Shown: positions 34,921 through 44,106, numbered from the stretch's first letter. The stretch is 64,000 bases of DNA from Succinatimonas sp. CAG:777 (GCA_000431835.1 HF987925.1:1-64000), one strand, 5' to 3'. The notes: generated by a model from the letters alone, not told the origin. Numbers and translations are program-made.

Positions 34921-36432
34921 TTATTCCTTATCACCACCATTTCCACATAAAGCTAACCATTGCTTGGTTGTTTCATCTGGATCATCTGCTTTAGTAATTC
35001 CTGTAATTAAAGCTACAGAGCCTACATTAGAGGCAATTACGTCTTTTACATTAAAGAGTTTGATGCCACCAATTGCCACAGTAGGAACACTGTCTTTTAT
35101 CAGATCCTGTTCTACTGAGAGCTTAAAACAGCCCTGAGGCTTGGATGGCATAACCTTTGAATTTGTCGGGAATATATGGCCTAATGCTATATAAGATGGA
35201 TGCAACTGATAGGCTTTTAGCATTTCATAGCTACCATGAGTTGATACACCTAAGCGAAGACCTGCTTTTCTAATTTTCTCAATATCAGCATCACGCAGAT
35301 CTTCCATACCCAAATGAACACCATAAGCATGAGCCATAATTGCCAATTCATAGTGATCATCAATAAAGAGACGTACTTTATTGGCATCACAAAATTCAAC
35401 TGCTTCACTTATCTTTTCAAAAAGCTTTGGATCACTTTTATCTTTGATACGCAGCTGAATGGTTCTTACTCCATCTTTTACAAGTCTTTTAATCCAGTCA
35501 ACTGAATCTACAACTGGATATAAACCTAGTTTTATTGGACAGGAAGGAAATGGCTTTGATGTTTCAGGGAAGCCATCTTCAAAAACTTCAGGCATTAACG
35601 ACATATCATTTACTAAGCCATTATGTCCAATAGGAGGTCTTTCTTTTAGAGCATCGACATCATCAAGAGTTAAAGCAGGATGCTTAATTCCTGAATATAC
35701 ATAAGCCTTAGCAAGGACCGCTGCATCATGGAAAGCAAATTTATTTGCAACTAAGGCTGCAAGTGCTGAGGATAACGCACAGCCACCTCCATGAGCACCT
35801 TTACCTTCAATGTATGAATGCTTCATGGTAAAAGCAACAAAATCAGATACGAAAGTGTCTTCAGCATCTTTAGACAAGATGTTGTGACCTCCTTTAATGA
35901 TGACAGCACGAGCACCTTTATCAATAAAGAATTGAGCTAGCTTTTTTGTACCTTCATTTTTTAACTTCTCCTCATCCCATGAAGCTAAAGTTAATGCTTC
36001 TGGAAGATTAGGAGTAAAGATAGAGACTAATGGCAAGATCTCATCTAATCTTTGCTTTAAATCAACACTGTTAAGATCACCTGCTGTGCCACACAACACA
36101 GGATCCCAAACTACAGGCACGTCTTTAAACGTTGTCTTTAAAGCATCTAAAAGTATGGTAAGTAAATTGTCATCACTGATTAAACCTACCTTAATGGCAT
36201 CAATATGATCCCAATCAGATGAAGCTAATGACAAAGTCTCTTTGAAAATCTCTTCATCTGTTGCCTTAACTTTGGTAATGGTCTTTAAAGACTGACAGGT
36301 TAACGCACTGACACAAGGTAGAGCAAAGGCCATATTATCGTAAACAGTAATACAGTCTGCAGTAATTCCCGCACCTCCGCCTGAATCAAGTCCAGCTACC
36401 ACCAAAACCTTTGGTCTTTCATTATTTAGCAT
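34921..36432 (-). CDS. thiDE: Bifunctional HMP kinase / thiamine phosphate synthase
   Basis: 503 aa fusion. Residues 1-265 are ThiD (HMP and HMP-P kinase): VAGLDSGGGAGITAD substrate loop, VIIKGGH and KGAHGGGCALSSALAA at the catalytic loop, where HGGGC replaces the common HGTGC. Residues about 300-500 are ThiE: LYPVVDSVDWIKRLVKDGVRTIQLRIKDK, IDDHYELAIMAHAYGVHLG, GVSTHGSYEM and YIALGHIFPTNSK. It joins the pyrimidine and thiazole moieties. The start overlaps the thiC end by 11 bp. ThiD-ThiE fusions occur in several gammaproteobacteria. Confidence 0.93.
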   Translation of the reverse strand: MLNNERPKVLVVAGLDSGGGAGITADCITVYDNMAFALPCVSALTCQSLKTITKVKATDEEIFKETLSLASSDWDHIDAIKVGLISDDNLLTILLDALKTTFKDVPVVWDPVLCGTAGDLNSVDLKQRLDEILPLVSIFTPNLPEALTLASWDEEKLKNEGTKKLAQFFIDKGARAVIIKGGHNILSKDAEDTFVSDFVAFTMKHSYIEGKGAHGGGCALSSALAALVANKFAFHDAAVLAKAYVYSGIKHPALTLDDVDALKERPPIGHNGLVNDMSLMPEVFEDGFPETSKPFPSCPIKLGLYPVVDSVDWIKRLVKDGVRTIQLRIKDKSDPKLFEKISEAVEFCDANKVRLFIDDHYELAIMAHAYGVHLGMEDLRDADIEKIRKAGLRLGVSTHGSYEMLKAYQLHPSYIALGHIFPTNSKVMPSKPQGCFKLSVEQDLIKDSVPTVAIGGIKLFNVKDVIASNVGSVALITGITKADDPDETTKQWLALCGNGGDKE

Positions 36433-37978
36433 TGTATTTTGCCTGTAACTTACGGTTTAAACGAATAGGACAGAATCTTGGTCCGCACATTGAGCAGAAA
36501 GCTGGCTCATGAGAGTTAGCACACTCTTCAGGCATCTGTGCTCTCCAGACATCATAAGCATTCTGAGGATCTAAAGATAATGCAAACTGGTCATACCATC
36601 TAAAGTCAGCACGAGCTTTGGCCATAGCATCATCACGAAGCTTGGCACCAGGTAAATTCTTAGCTAAGTCGGCTGCATGAGCTGCCAGTTTGTAGGTAAT
36701 AAGCCCTGTCTTAACATCCTGCTCTGTAGGTAGTGCTAAGTGCTCAGCAGGAGTTACATAGCAAAGCATTGCAGTACCAAATGAAGCAATCATAGAACCA
36801 CCGATTGCAGATGTAATATGATCATAACCTGGAGCAATATCAGTTACTAAAGGTCCTAAAGTATAGAATGGAGCCTTGTTACAGAATTTTTCCTGTAACT
36901 CCTGATTCTCATAAACCTTATTCATAGGCACATGACCTGGACCTTCAATAAAGCATTGAACACCAGCATCAAAACAGCGTTTAGCAAGCTTACCTATGTT
37001 CTCTAATTCACCATATTGAGCTTTATCACAAGCATCTGAGATACAGCCAGGACGCAGACCATCACCTAAAGATAAAGCAACATCATAGTCATGGCAGATT
37101 TCAATTAATTCATCAAAGTGCTCATAAGCCATGTTTTCACTGTCAGTTCTCATCATGGCGCTTGCCATAATAGAGCCTCCGCGTGAAACAATGCCTAAAA
37201 TTCTTTTAGCTGCATGAGGTAGCAGATCTTTTAATAATCCAGCATGAATTGTGAAATAATCAACACCCTGACGAGCCTGATCGATTACGGTGTCGCGGAA
37301 TAGCTCCCAGGTTAATAAATTAACATCACCATGAGCTCTGTCTAGTGCTTCATAAACAGGAACAGTTCCAATAGGAACAGGAGATGCTCTTAAAATTGCG
37401 CTTCTTAAACCACCTAAATCATCAATACCAGTTGATAAATCCATCACGGTGTCAGCGCCAAATTTTAAGGACAAACGTAACTTTTTAATTTCCTCATCAA
37501 AACCTGACGATAATGATGAAGCACCGATATTGGCATTTACTTTTACAGAGAAATGTTTGCCGATAATCATAGGCTCGCATTCTGTGTGATTGATATTAGC
37601 AGGAATTACAGCTGTACCTTTAGCAAGCTCTTCTCTTACATCATCAGGGCTAAAAGGCATATCGCCATCGCTTTTATAAGATTCACGAATAGCAACGTAC
37701 TCCATATGGGGAGTGATTTCGCCTGCTTTTGCTCTTTCTAAAATGGTCTTTTTAACTTTTCTAGCATCGCCGTCGATTACATACGGAGCATAGGTCTCTG
37801 AAACCTTAGGTAGGGTTTTGGCATTAACATCAGGACCTTCTACGGTTGATACCAAGACACTATCGCCATTTGAAAGATTTATCTTATTAAAAGGAACTTT
37901 AATCAGAGGAGAGCTACCCTGAATAGAGATGCGTTCAATATCAGGAGTAAAAATCTTATTGGTAGTTAGGTGGGCCAT
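36422..37978 (-). CDS. thiC: Phosphomethylpyrimidine synthase
   Basis: 518 aa, shorter than the E. coli enzyme (631) because the N-terminal region is reduced; the catalytic barrel is complete. A radical SAM enzyme that rearranges aminoimidazole ribotide to HMP-P. The C-terminal cluster motif is CSMCGPRFC (CX2CX4C). Other signatures: ANINHTECEPMIIG, VNANIGAS, DLSTGID, SRGGSIMASAM, LSLGDGLRPGC, EGPGHVPMNK and GPLVTDIAPGYDHITSAIGG. First gene of the operon, directly behind the TPP riboswitch. The ribosome site AAGAG lies inside the riboswitch expression platform. Confidence 0.95.
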   Translation of the reverse strand: MAHLTTNKIFTPDIERISIQGSSPLIKVPFNKINLSNGDSVLVSTVEGPDVNAKTLPKVSETYAPYVIDGDARKVKKTILERAKAGEITPHMEYVAIRESYKSDGDMPFSPDDVREELAKGTAVIPANINHTECEPMIIGKHFSVKVNANIGASSLSSGFDEEIKKLRLSLKFGADTVMDLSTGIDDLGGLRSAILRASPVPIGTVPVYEALDRAHGDVNLLTWELFRDTVIDQARQGVDYFTIHAGLLKDLLPHAAKRILGIVSRGGSIMASAMMRTDSENMAYEHFDELIEICHDYDVALSLGDGLRPGCISDACDKAQYGELENIGKLAKRCFDAGVQCFIEGPGHVPMNKVYENQELQEKFCNKAPFYTLGPLVTDIAPGYDHITSAIGGSMIASFGTAMLCYVTPAEHLALPTEQDVKTGLITYKLAAHAADLAKNLPGAKLRDDAMAKARADFRWYDQFALSLDPQNAYDVWRAQMPEECANSHEPAFCSMCGPRFCPIRLNRKLQAKYNAK

Positions 37979-37981
37979 TTT

Positions 37982-38017
37982 GCACGTCTCTTATAAGTAA
38001 TTGGAATACTTGCGTGC
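37982..38017 (-). promoter_or_regulatory. Expression platform of the thiC TPP riboswitch
   Basis: A hairpin formed by GCACG/CGTGC (37982-37986 and 38013-38017) and an inner AAGTA/TACTT stem (37995-37999 and 38007-38011). The bulge between the two stems holds the minus-strand AAGAGA, the only ribosome-site candidate before the thiC ATG at 37978. Ligand-controlled sequestration of translation start is inferred. Confidence 0.55.
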
Positions 38018-38027
38018 CGAAATGAAC

Positions 38028-38112
38028 CTTGTTCCCTACGCCAGCATTAACTGGATCAGGTAGTAACGGATTCTGTTAAAAACAGTCTCAGCCTTAAAGG
38101 CACTCCGACAAG
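38028..38112 (-). ncRNA. Thiamine pyrophosphate (THI-box) riboswitch
   Basis: Read on the minus strand: P1 arm CTTGT (38112-38108), CGGAGTGCC, GGCTGAGA, then ACCTGATCCAGTTAATGC, TGGCGTAGGGA and the P1 partner ACAAG (38032-38028). These are the conserved blocks of the TPP aptamer. It lies 50 bp before thiC and controls the whole thiC-thiDE-thiS-thiG-thiH operon. Confidence 0.96.
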
Positions 38113-38216
38113 CACAATTATTATCTAACTAAAATGTTTACATTACAACAGTAAATTGCATAATTCCGTATTGAAGCTTTAATCCGATCTCTAAAAAAAA
38201 TTATGCAATGTAAAGG

Positions 38217-39008
38217 TTAACACTTACTGTTTTGATTTTCTAAGATCTTGTTGATCCTCTCAAGATCTTCTTTAGTATCTACACCAGTCTCAGGGGGATT
38301 TAAAGCAACTCCTACGGCAATAGACATACCATTTTCCATAAGTCTTAACTGCTCTAAAGATTCACTCTTTTCAAGTGTGGTTTGAGCCATCTTAGAATAC
38401 TTTAGAACAGTACCTGCTTTATAGGCATAAATACCGATGTGATGGTAGTGATCAAAGCAAAGAGAAGTAATATCTTTTTGCTTAAAGTTCTCTCGCTCGT
38501 ATGGAATAGGAGCACGACTGAAGTAAAGAGCTTTTCTGTTCTTATCAAAAACAACCTTCACACAATTTGGATCAAAGACATCTTCTACATTGTCAATCTT
38601 AAAGCATAAGGTTGACATATCAGCTTTTGAGCTTTCTAAAAGAGTTGCTACCTGTTTAATGTGCTCTGGGTTAATTAAAGGTTCATCACCCTGCACATTT
38701 ACAATGATAGTCTCAGGATCAATCTGCATTTTTTCAATCATCTGAGCTAATCTGTCTGTACCACAGTTACAATCTGTTGAAGTCATGCAGACACGTACTT
38801 TATCCATACCCTCTAATACTGATTCAACACGCTCATCATCAATGCAGGCTACAACCATCTTTGCATCAGACTTTAATGCCTGCATGCAAACACGTTTAAT
38901 CATGGGAATGCCACCTACTAGTACTAATGGCTTGCCAGGAAATCTAGTTGAAGCATAACGAGCTGGAATTGCTACGATGTATTCTGACTTATTCTTACAA
39001 CAGGACAT
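38217..39008 (-). CDS. kdsB: 3-deoxy-manno-octulosonate cytidylyltransferase
   Basis: 263 aa. Activates KDO to CMP-KDO for the inner core of lipopolysaccharide. N-terminal IPARYASTRFPGKPLV nucleotide-binding signature, then NVQGDEPLI and HHIGIYAYK, all standard for KdsB. Downstream of lpxK on the same strand, as in enterobacteria where lpxK and kdsB cluster. The enzyme implies a KDO-containing outer membrane. Confidence 0.94.
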   Translation of the reverse strand: MSCCKNKSEYIVAIPARYASTRFPGKPLVLVGGIPMIKRVCMQALKSDAKMVVACIDDERVESVLEGMDKVRVCMTSTDCNCGTDRLAQMIEKMQIDPETIIVNVQGDEPLINPEHIKQVATLLESSKADMSTLCFKIDNVEDVFDPNCVKVVFDKNRKALYFSRAPIPYERENFKQKDITSLCFDHYHHIGIYAYKAGTVLKYSKMAQTTLEKSESLEQLRLMENGMSIAVGVALNPPETGVDTKEDLERINKILENQNSKC

Positions 39009-39063
39009 AAAATTATCTACCTTCGTTACTTGAGATTAGTTCACTGTGATTAGCAACCTAATC

Positions 39064-40086
39064 TTACTTACCTAGTGATTTAATCTTTTCATTAAGCGAT
39101 TCAAAAAAAGACTCTGGAAGTACTGCTTCAATATTTAAAACATATAAATTATCAAGATTCAGATGAGCATATTTAACTGCATCTTTAGAGGTCATGACCA
39201 CAGGGTGCAACAATGAGTGTGCTTTTAAAACCTCTTTATCAACCTTTTTATGATCACCTACATCGATAGTATCAACAACACAGAAATCACATTGCTTTAG
39301 AGTATCGTAAAAACGCTTTGGATTGCCAATACCAGCGAGTGCGCAGACGTCACAGCCTTTTTGTAAATAGTCAGTTTCACTGTCAATTTTAGCGAAAGCC
39401 TTAAGACTTACTACTGGTTTTGGTACTAAAGTCATAGAGGTATAGTTAAGATTATGACTAATACCGTTTACTATCACAAAATCTGCTTTATCTAAATGCC
39501 ACTTACCTTCACGTAAGGGACCTGCTGGCAGTAACAGTCCATTACCTAAGAGTCTTTTACCATCTAATACAATAATCTCAATATCTCTGTCTAAAGAGTA
39601 GTGTTGCAAGCCATCATCGGTCACGATGACATCACAACCTAAGTGCTCTAAATATTGAGCACCTCTTTCTCTTAGAGGATCGACAGCTACAACAGCGCTA
39701 TCGCCAACTGACATCTTAATTAAAAGAGGCTCATCACCACATTGTTTTACATCAGTAGTTGTATTGACTGTAAGAGGGTAGCACTCAGCTTTACCGCGAT
39801 AGCCTCTTGAGATTAAACCAGGCTTATAACCTAACTCTTTTAGCTTTAGTAAAAGAGCAATACATAGAGGAGTTTTACCGGTACCACCTACAGAGATACC
39901 GCCTACAACAATGACAGGTGTTTTTAATTTAGTTTTTTTAAAGAACCCATTATTATAACATTTGCGTCTTACAGAAGTGATAGCTCCAAACAGAGCTGTA
40001 AAAGGTAAGAGAGGTGCTACAGCTAGGATATTTTTGAAGCTTAATTTTTGATACCAGACTTTATCTTCAAAAGACATATTAACCAT
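39064..40086 (-). CDS. lpxK: Tetraacyldisaccharide 4'-kinase
   Basis: 340 aa. Phosphorylates the lipid A precursor at the inner membrane. A Walker-A P-loop, GGISVGGTGKTPL, follows a short hydrophobic segment (ILAVAPLLPFTALFGAI); DDGLQHYSLDRDIEIIVLDG is also typical. The first ATG at 40086 overlaps the preceding gene by 8 bp; the next Met at 40077 starts just after that gene ends, and the true start is not certain. Part of truB-lipoprotein-lpxK-kdsB. Confidence 0.92.
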   Translation of the reverse strand: MVNMSFEDKVWYQKLSFKNILAVAPLLPFTALFGAITSVRRKCYNNGFFKKTKLKTPVIVVGGISVGGTGKTPLCIALLLKLKELGYKPGLISRGYRGKAECYPLTVNTTTDVKQCGDEPLLIKMSVGDSAVVAVDPLRERGAQYLEHLGCDVIVTDDGLQHYSLDRDIEIIVLDGKRLLGNGLLLPAGPLREGKWHLDKADFVIVNGISHNLNYTSMTLVPKPVVSLKAFAKIDSETDYLQKGCDVCALAGIGNPKRFYDTLKQCDFCVVDTIDVGDHKKVDKEVLKAHSLLHPVVMTSKDAVKYAHLNLDNLYVLNIEAVLPESFFESLNEKIKSLGK

Positions 40087-40804
40087 CTATCAGGAATTTA
40101 AAGAATTTTTTAACAGGATCCAGCTGCAATGGAGCTGGATCTCTTACGATCCAGCGTTTTGCATTCTCATCTAAAACTAATCTATAGGTAGTTCTCAGAC
40201 TTGAAACCTCTTCTGTAATCGCTGAACTTTCTAAAATTTCATCATCAATACAGTCTAGCTTTTGAGACACCTTGATAGAAAAAGTAATATCAATACACTT
40301 TTCTCCATCCTTTTCAAATACAGGTGTAGAGTTGATTATATCTTTTAATTCAATGGTACCTGCCTGAGCCTTGCTCAAGCCATAAAAAGAAGTGGTCTGA
40401 ATAGTTCTTAAGAGATCTTGATTATATTTAACAGTATAACCAAAAGCTCTTACTGAACCTATAAAAGGAGCAGAGATGGTAAAAGAATCCTCAGTTAACT
40501 TTAATGCTTTATGCCTTTCTAATAACTTTGCATAATCTATTACTCTTTTTAAATAGTCTTTTTTGCCGGCATAATTGGTTTCGGAATTTTTTGAGTTGTA
40601 TGGATCAACAATCACAAAAGGAGCTGATACTGTTCCTTCTATAACCGAAGAACCAGGAAGAGCCATCCAAATTATTTGTTTGGATAACTCTGAGTTGATA
40701 GCTGCAGTTAAATTCTCTGATGAAGCAACAGATTTGTCTTCACAACCGCATAGAATGGTTGAGAACACTAATGTCAAAGTTAGAGTTTTAATAAAACCTA
40801 ACAT
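40079..40804 (-). CDS. Putative lipoprotein of unknown function
   Basis: 241 aa. An N-terminal signal ends in STILCGCEDKS, where LCGC reads as a lipobox with Cys20 or Cys21 as the lipid site. The mature part mixes beta-type segments and ends in RWIVRDPAPLQLDPVKKFFKFL. No known domain. It lies 14 bp after truB and overlaps lpxK, so it is made with lipid A enzymes; an envelope role is likely but unproved. Confidence 0.6.
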   Translation of the reverse strand: MLGFIKTLTLTLVFSTILCGCEDKSVASSENLTAAINSELSKQIIWMALPGSSVIEGTVSAPFVIVDPYNSKNSETNYAGKKDYLKRVIDYAKLLERHKALKLTEDSFTISAPFIGSVRAFGYTVKYNQDLLRTIQTTSFYGLSKAQAGTIELKDIINSTPVFEKDGEKCIDITFSIKVSQKLDCIDDEILESSAITEEVSSLRTTYRLVLDENAKRWIVRDPAPLQLDPVKKFFKFLIDG

Positions 40805-40818
40805 AGCGACTCCTAAAT

Positions 40819-41823
40819 TTAGTCTTTGTATAGTCCAAGGTTTGTATGTAAAGGATCCGACATCATTCTATCTGAGATCAAGACTCCCTTTTGTATATGA
40901 CCTACACCTATAAACATACCATCTGTTTTGATTTGTATAGTATCAGTATAGTCTAAAGAGCATCCTTCAAACTTACAATTTTCAAGTTTTTCCTGTCTTT
41001 GTCCCTGACATAACAACACAGCCTTGTCATAAGGAATTTCAATAAAAGGAAGATAACTCATAGCCTTATCAATTGGAATCAGAAGACTGTCTAACTCTGT
41101 AAAATCAGTAAAATCTTCACGTTTATCTGCTAACTCTTGAATATAATCAAGGGTATGCATGGAGCCCTTTGGCAGACCGTCAACTTCGATTCTGCGTAAC
41201 ATGGTTACATGAGCACCACAACCTAAAGCCTGACCAATATCTTCTACTAAGGTTCTGATGTAAGTACCCTTTGAACAATAAACTTCTATAGTAAAAGTAT
41301 CTTCTGTCTTTTCTAAAAGTTTAATATAGAAAATCTCAACCTGTCTTTTAGGTACTTCAACAACTTTTCCTGAGCGTGCATATTTATATAAAGGTCTGCC
41401 ATCAACTTTAATAGCTGAATACATAGGTGGAACTTGAGTAATGGTACCAATAAAAGTCTTTATAACCTCATCTACCTTTGAGCATTCATCAGTGACTTTA
41501 TTAGTCAGGATAACTTCCCCCTCAGCATCACCTGTGGCAGTAACGATACCTAATTTACCGGTTGCAAGGTATTTTTTAGAACCTTCTAAAAAATATGAAG
41601 AAAACTTAGCAGCCTGCCCTAAACAGATTGGTAAAAGTCCTGAAGCTAATGGATCTAAAGAACCAGTGTGACCGCCCTTATTAGCTCTATAAATTCCTCT
41701 TACCTTAGTTAGAGCTAAAGCTGAACTGATACCTGATGGCTTATCTAAAAGGAAAACGCCATCAATATCTCTTTTAGGTGCACGTCTTGATTTATCTGGA
41801 ATTGGCTTTTTGTTATCTTTCAT
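40819..41823 (-). CDS. truB: tRNA pseudouridine(55) synthase
   Basis: 334 aa. Makes pseudouridine 55 in the T-loop of tRNAs. The catalytic aspartate lies in GGHTGSLDPLASGLLPICLG; KPSGISSALALTKVR and GTYIRTLVEDIGQALG are the other family motifs. A C-terminal PUA-like extension is present. First gene of the minus-strand unit continuing into lpxK and kdsB, an unusual order since truB normally follows rbfA. Confidence 0.93.
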   Translation of the reverse strand: MKDNKKPIPDKSRRAPKRDIDGVFLLDKPSGISSALALTKVRGIYRANKGGHTGSLDPLASGLLPICLGQAAKFSSYFLEGSKKYLATGKLGIVTATGDAEGEVILTNKVTDECSKVDEVIKTFIGTITQVPPMYSAIKVDGRPLYKYARSGKVVEVPKRQVEIFYIKLLEKTEDTFTIEVYCSKGTYIRTLVEDIGQALGCGAHVTMLRRIEVDGLPKGSMHTLDYIQELADKREDFTDFTELDSLLIPIDKAMSYLPFIEIPYDKAVLLCQGQRQEKLENCKFEGCSLDYTDTIQIKTDGMFIGVGHIQKGVLISDRMMSDPLHTNLGLYKD

Positions 41824-42017
41824 TTTTTTCAGTTGTAAAGAGTTGTTATAATTTATTCGTTACATCATACTACATGAGCTAGTTTATTTCTTTTAATAAT
41901 CGACAATTATCTCGAATTTTGTCACAATTTCAGATAATTAGAACTGAAAATCTCTTCTTTTTATGAGCAATCTTCACCAGATTTAGATGTTGAAAAAAAA
42001 AATTGCGTTCTTACTGC

Positions 42018-42046
42018 TTGATAATCAAGTCCATTTTCTTTAAAAT
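42018..42046 (+). promoter_or_regulatory. Sigma-70 promoter of the 4.5S RNA gene
   Basis: TTGATA at 42018-42023, 17 bp, TAAAAT at 42041-42046, close to consensus. The predicted start lies about 6-8 bp before the mature RNA 5' end at 42060, leaving a short leader for RNase P removal. Confidence 0.75.
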
Positions 42047-42059
42047 GATCTCGCTCTAT

Positions 42060-42168
42060 GGGGGTTTTCGGTCCTCACGTACTCGATGAGGGTTCAACAG
42101 GTCAGGTCCGGAAGGAAGCAGCCAGGGTTCTTATTCGAGGTACCGTGATGTGGTTGAGACCCCCACCC
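42060..42168 (+). ncRNA. ffs: Signal recognition particle 4.5S RNA
   Basis: Begins GGGGG and ends in the complementary CCCCCACCC, giving a long rod. The conserved apical domain GGTCAGGTCCGGAAGGAAGC is at 42100-42119. About 109 nt, the typical short gammaproteobacterial form. Binds Ffh for co-translational membrane targeting. No T-rich terminator follows closely, so readthrough into the gene at 42188 is possible. Confidence 0.97.
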
Positions 42169-42187
42169 ATAATGAGTCTTTTCAGAT

Positions 42188-43444
42188 ATGAATTCAAATT
42201 CACTTGTCTATACCAATCTTCAAGATCTGATTGTTTCAGAACAGATAAATCGTGACAAATCACTTAAAGTGATGTCCTTTATTCTAAAACTAGAATCTCC
42301 TCAAACATACGCCACACCTTCTATCTATATGATGACAAGACCTAGAGGTTTTGGCTTGTCTTTACTTACTAATGCCACAGACAGAATTATCAGAAGAGAG
42401 AAAGATATCGTAGGCAAGATTGAAGATGAAGGTCTTCTAAAAGAATTACCTTGCAGACATACTGTCTGTTTAGATTTTAAGAATTTCAAAGCTAAAACAC
42501 CTAAAGACTTCAAGCGCGGTCTAATTGATGTGCTACAAGAGCTTTTCTGGTTTCATCATATCGAAAGTCATTTCGATACCTATATGACACCAAAGGTATA
42601 TTTTACAAGGCTCTTAGAATCGCTCTACAAAAGACATCAGGAAAGTATGGCTATCATTATTGATAATTATGATAAACCTTTAATGGTAGCTGCGATGATG
42701 GCTGATAAAGAAAAAGCAACAGAAGCTAACTGTACGTATCTTGATATGTTAAACGTGATAAGACACACCGATAAAGCAGTTAGATGGTGTCTTTTATCAG
42801 GTCATACAAAATTTGCTTTAGCCTCAGAATACTCTGAAGGTCTTCCTCTAGTTGAAGATCTTTCATCTGATCCTTCCTTTGATTCCATGTTCGGTTTCAC
42901 CAAAGAAGAAGTCAAAATCGTCTTTAAAAATCAGATTGATAAATTTGCAAAAGCAAAAGATGTGACAGCAGAGACCTACCTTAACATTTTAGAGAAATGT
43001 TATGGCGGATTTTGTTTTTCAGATAACCTTGTAAAGGTGATGTGTCCTGCTAGCATTTCTCATTTAATGCAAAACCAGGGGTTGCTGTATCCATATTCAG
43101 CCTCAGGAAATTACACATTTTTAAAATATGCTTTAAAACATAAAAATAATGACCTCTCATGGCTGTACGGCAAGGATGGTCAAGATCCTTTATTCATCTG
43201 CAGTGTTGATAAATCCCTAGAAGGTAAGCAATTAGGCTCACTGTTGATTCAATTAGGCTTTGCTACAAGTTCAAAAGTACTTGTTAACAATGATGAAGGA
43301 TATACCACTTGGCGCTACAGGTTTGATTTTCCAAATTTAGATATGAGAAAAACCTTTGACATTATCACTGGTAAATGTGATCAGGAAGAGGCAAATATTC
43401 CTCTGTCTTTTGAACAAGCAGAATCTCTAGGAGAAAATGAATGA
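42188..43444 (+). CDS. Degenerate AAA-ATPase-like protein lacking the C-terminal nuclease
   Basis: 418 aa. The pattern follows the AAA-ATPase-like family (PF09820 type): INRDKSLKV in place of the usual VDKT, RPRGFGLSLL (51-60) in place of RPRRFGKSLL, and IIIDNYDKPL (156-165) in place of LIDEYDKPL. The Walker A lysine is Leu57 and the Walker B glutamate is Asn160, so ATP hydrolysis looks lost. The protein ends soon after RFDFPNLDMRKTF, where family members normally enter a PD-(D/E)XK nuclease domain, so that domain is absent. Overlaps the next gene by 4 bp (ATGA). Function unknown; a scaffold or decoy is possible. Confidence 0.65.
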   Translation: MNSNSLVYTNLQDLIVSEQINRDKSLKVMSFILKLESPQTYATPSIYMMTRPRGFGLSLLTNATDRIIRREKDIVGKIEDEGLLKELPCRHTVCLDFKNFKAKTPKDFKRGLIDVLQELFWFHHIESHFDTYMTPKVYFTRLLESLYKRHQESMAIIIDNYDKPLMVAAMMADKEKATEANCTYLDMLNVIRHTDKAVRWCLLSGHTKFALASEYSEGLPLVEDLSSDPSFDSMFGFTKEEVKIVFKNQIDKFAKAKDVTAETYLNILEKCYGGFCFSDNLVKVMCPASISHLMQNQGLLYPYSASGNYTFLKYALKHKNNDLSWLYGKDGQDPLFICSVDKSLEGKQLGSLLIQLGFATSSKVLVNNDEGYTTWRYRFDFPNLDMRKTFDIITGKCDQEEANIPLSFEQAESLGENE

Positions 43445-44094
43445 GCGTAGCTTTTTTTGACATGGATGGAACCATAATAGGTGGTGATACTAATGACATC
43501 AGTATTGCAGAATTTGTCAAAAGAGGTATTGCTAATGAGAATATTCTCTCAAGCCTTGAAGATTTTGAGCGTCAGTTCTATGAAGGTACACTCAAAGTTT
43601 GTGACTTTTTAAGATTCGCTGTAAAGCCTTTAGTTGGTATGGATAAAGACAAGCTTTATAAGGTATTACATGATATTGTAAAAAACTCAATTATGCCTGT
43701 AGTATATCCTGGAGCCAAAAGAGCTATCAAATTTCACAATGACAGAAATGATACTGTTGTGATTGTTACCTCTACTATGGATTATCTAGCAGAACATATC
43801 GCAGAGCAACTTAACATCAAGTATGTAATTGCATCTCCAATGGAGAAAAAAGATGGAGTGCTCACTGGTGAGATCAGTGGTATTCCTGCCTTTCAAAAAG
43901 ACAAAGTTACCAGGATCAACATGTTCTTAAAAGAGCGTAGCCTCTCACTTGAGGATTCATATGGCTACGGTGATACTGTTAACGACGTACCAATGATTAT
44001 GATGTGCTCACATCGATTTGCTGTAAATCCAAATAAAGTCTTACTTGAATCTGAAGCTATTAAAGAAATGACTGTTTTAGACTGGAAGAAATAA
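43441..44094 (+). CDS. HAD family IB phosphatase
   Basis: 217 aa. Starts with FFDMDGTIIGGDT, the HAD motif I (DxDGT), and continues with VVIVTSTMDYLAEHIAEQL (motif II) and SYGYGDTVNDVPMI (motif IV with acidic pair). Typical of the SerB-like IB subfamily acting on phosphoserine or similar small phosphates; substrate unknown. Translationally coupled by ATGA to the ATPase-like gene. The close coupling suggests a shared function that cannot be named. Confidence 0.8.
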   Translation: MSVAFFDMDGTIIGGDTNDISIAEFVKRGIANENILSSLEDFERQFYEGTLKVCDFLRFAVKPLVGMDKDKLYKVLHDIVKNSIMPVVYPGAKRAIKFHNDRNDTVVIVTSTMDYLAEHIAEQLNIKYVIASPMEKKDGVLTGEISGIPAFQKDKVTRINMFLKERSLSLEDSYGYGDTVNDVPMIMMCSHRFAVNPNKVLLESEAIKEMTVLDWKK

Positions 44095-44106
44095 CTTTTT
44101 AATTAG

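Noticed and set aside
42018..42030. FNR-like palindrome TTGATAATCAA
   Set aside because: Half-sites are one base apart, not the four of an FNR box; it coincides with the -35 region of the 4.5S RNA promoter.
42058..42255. 65-codon frame over the 4.5S RNA
   Set aside because: The DNA is a structural RNA gene; the frame has no ribosome site and runs into the next gene.
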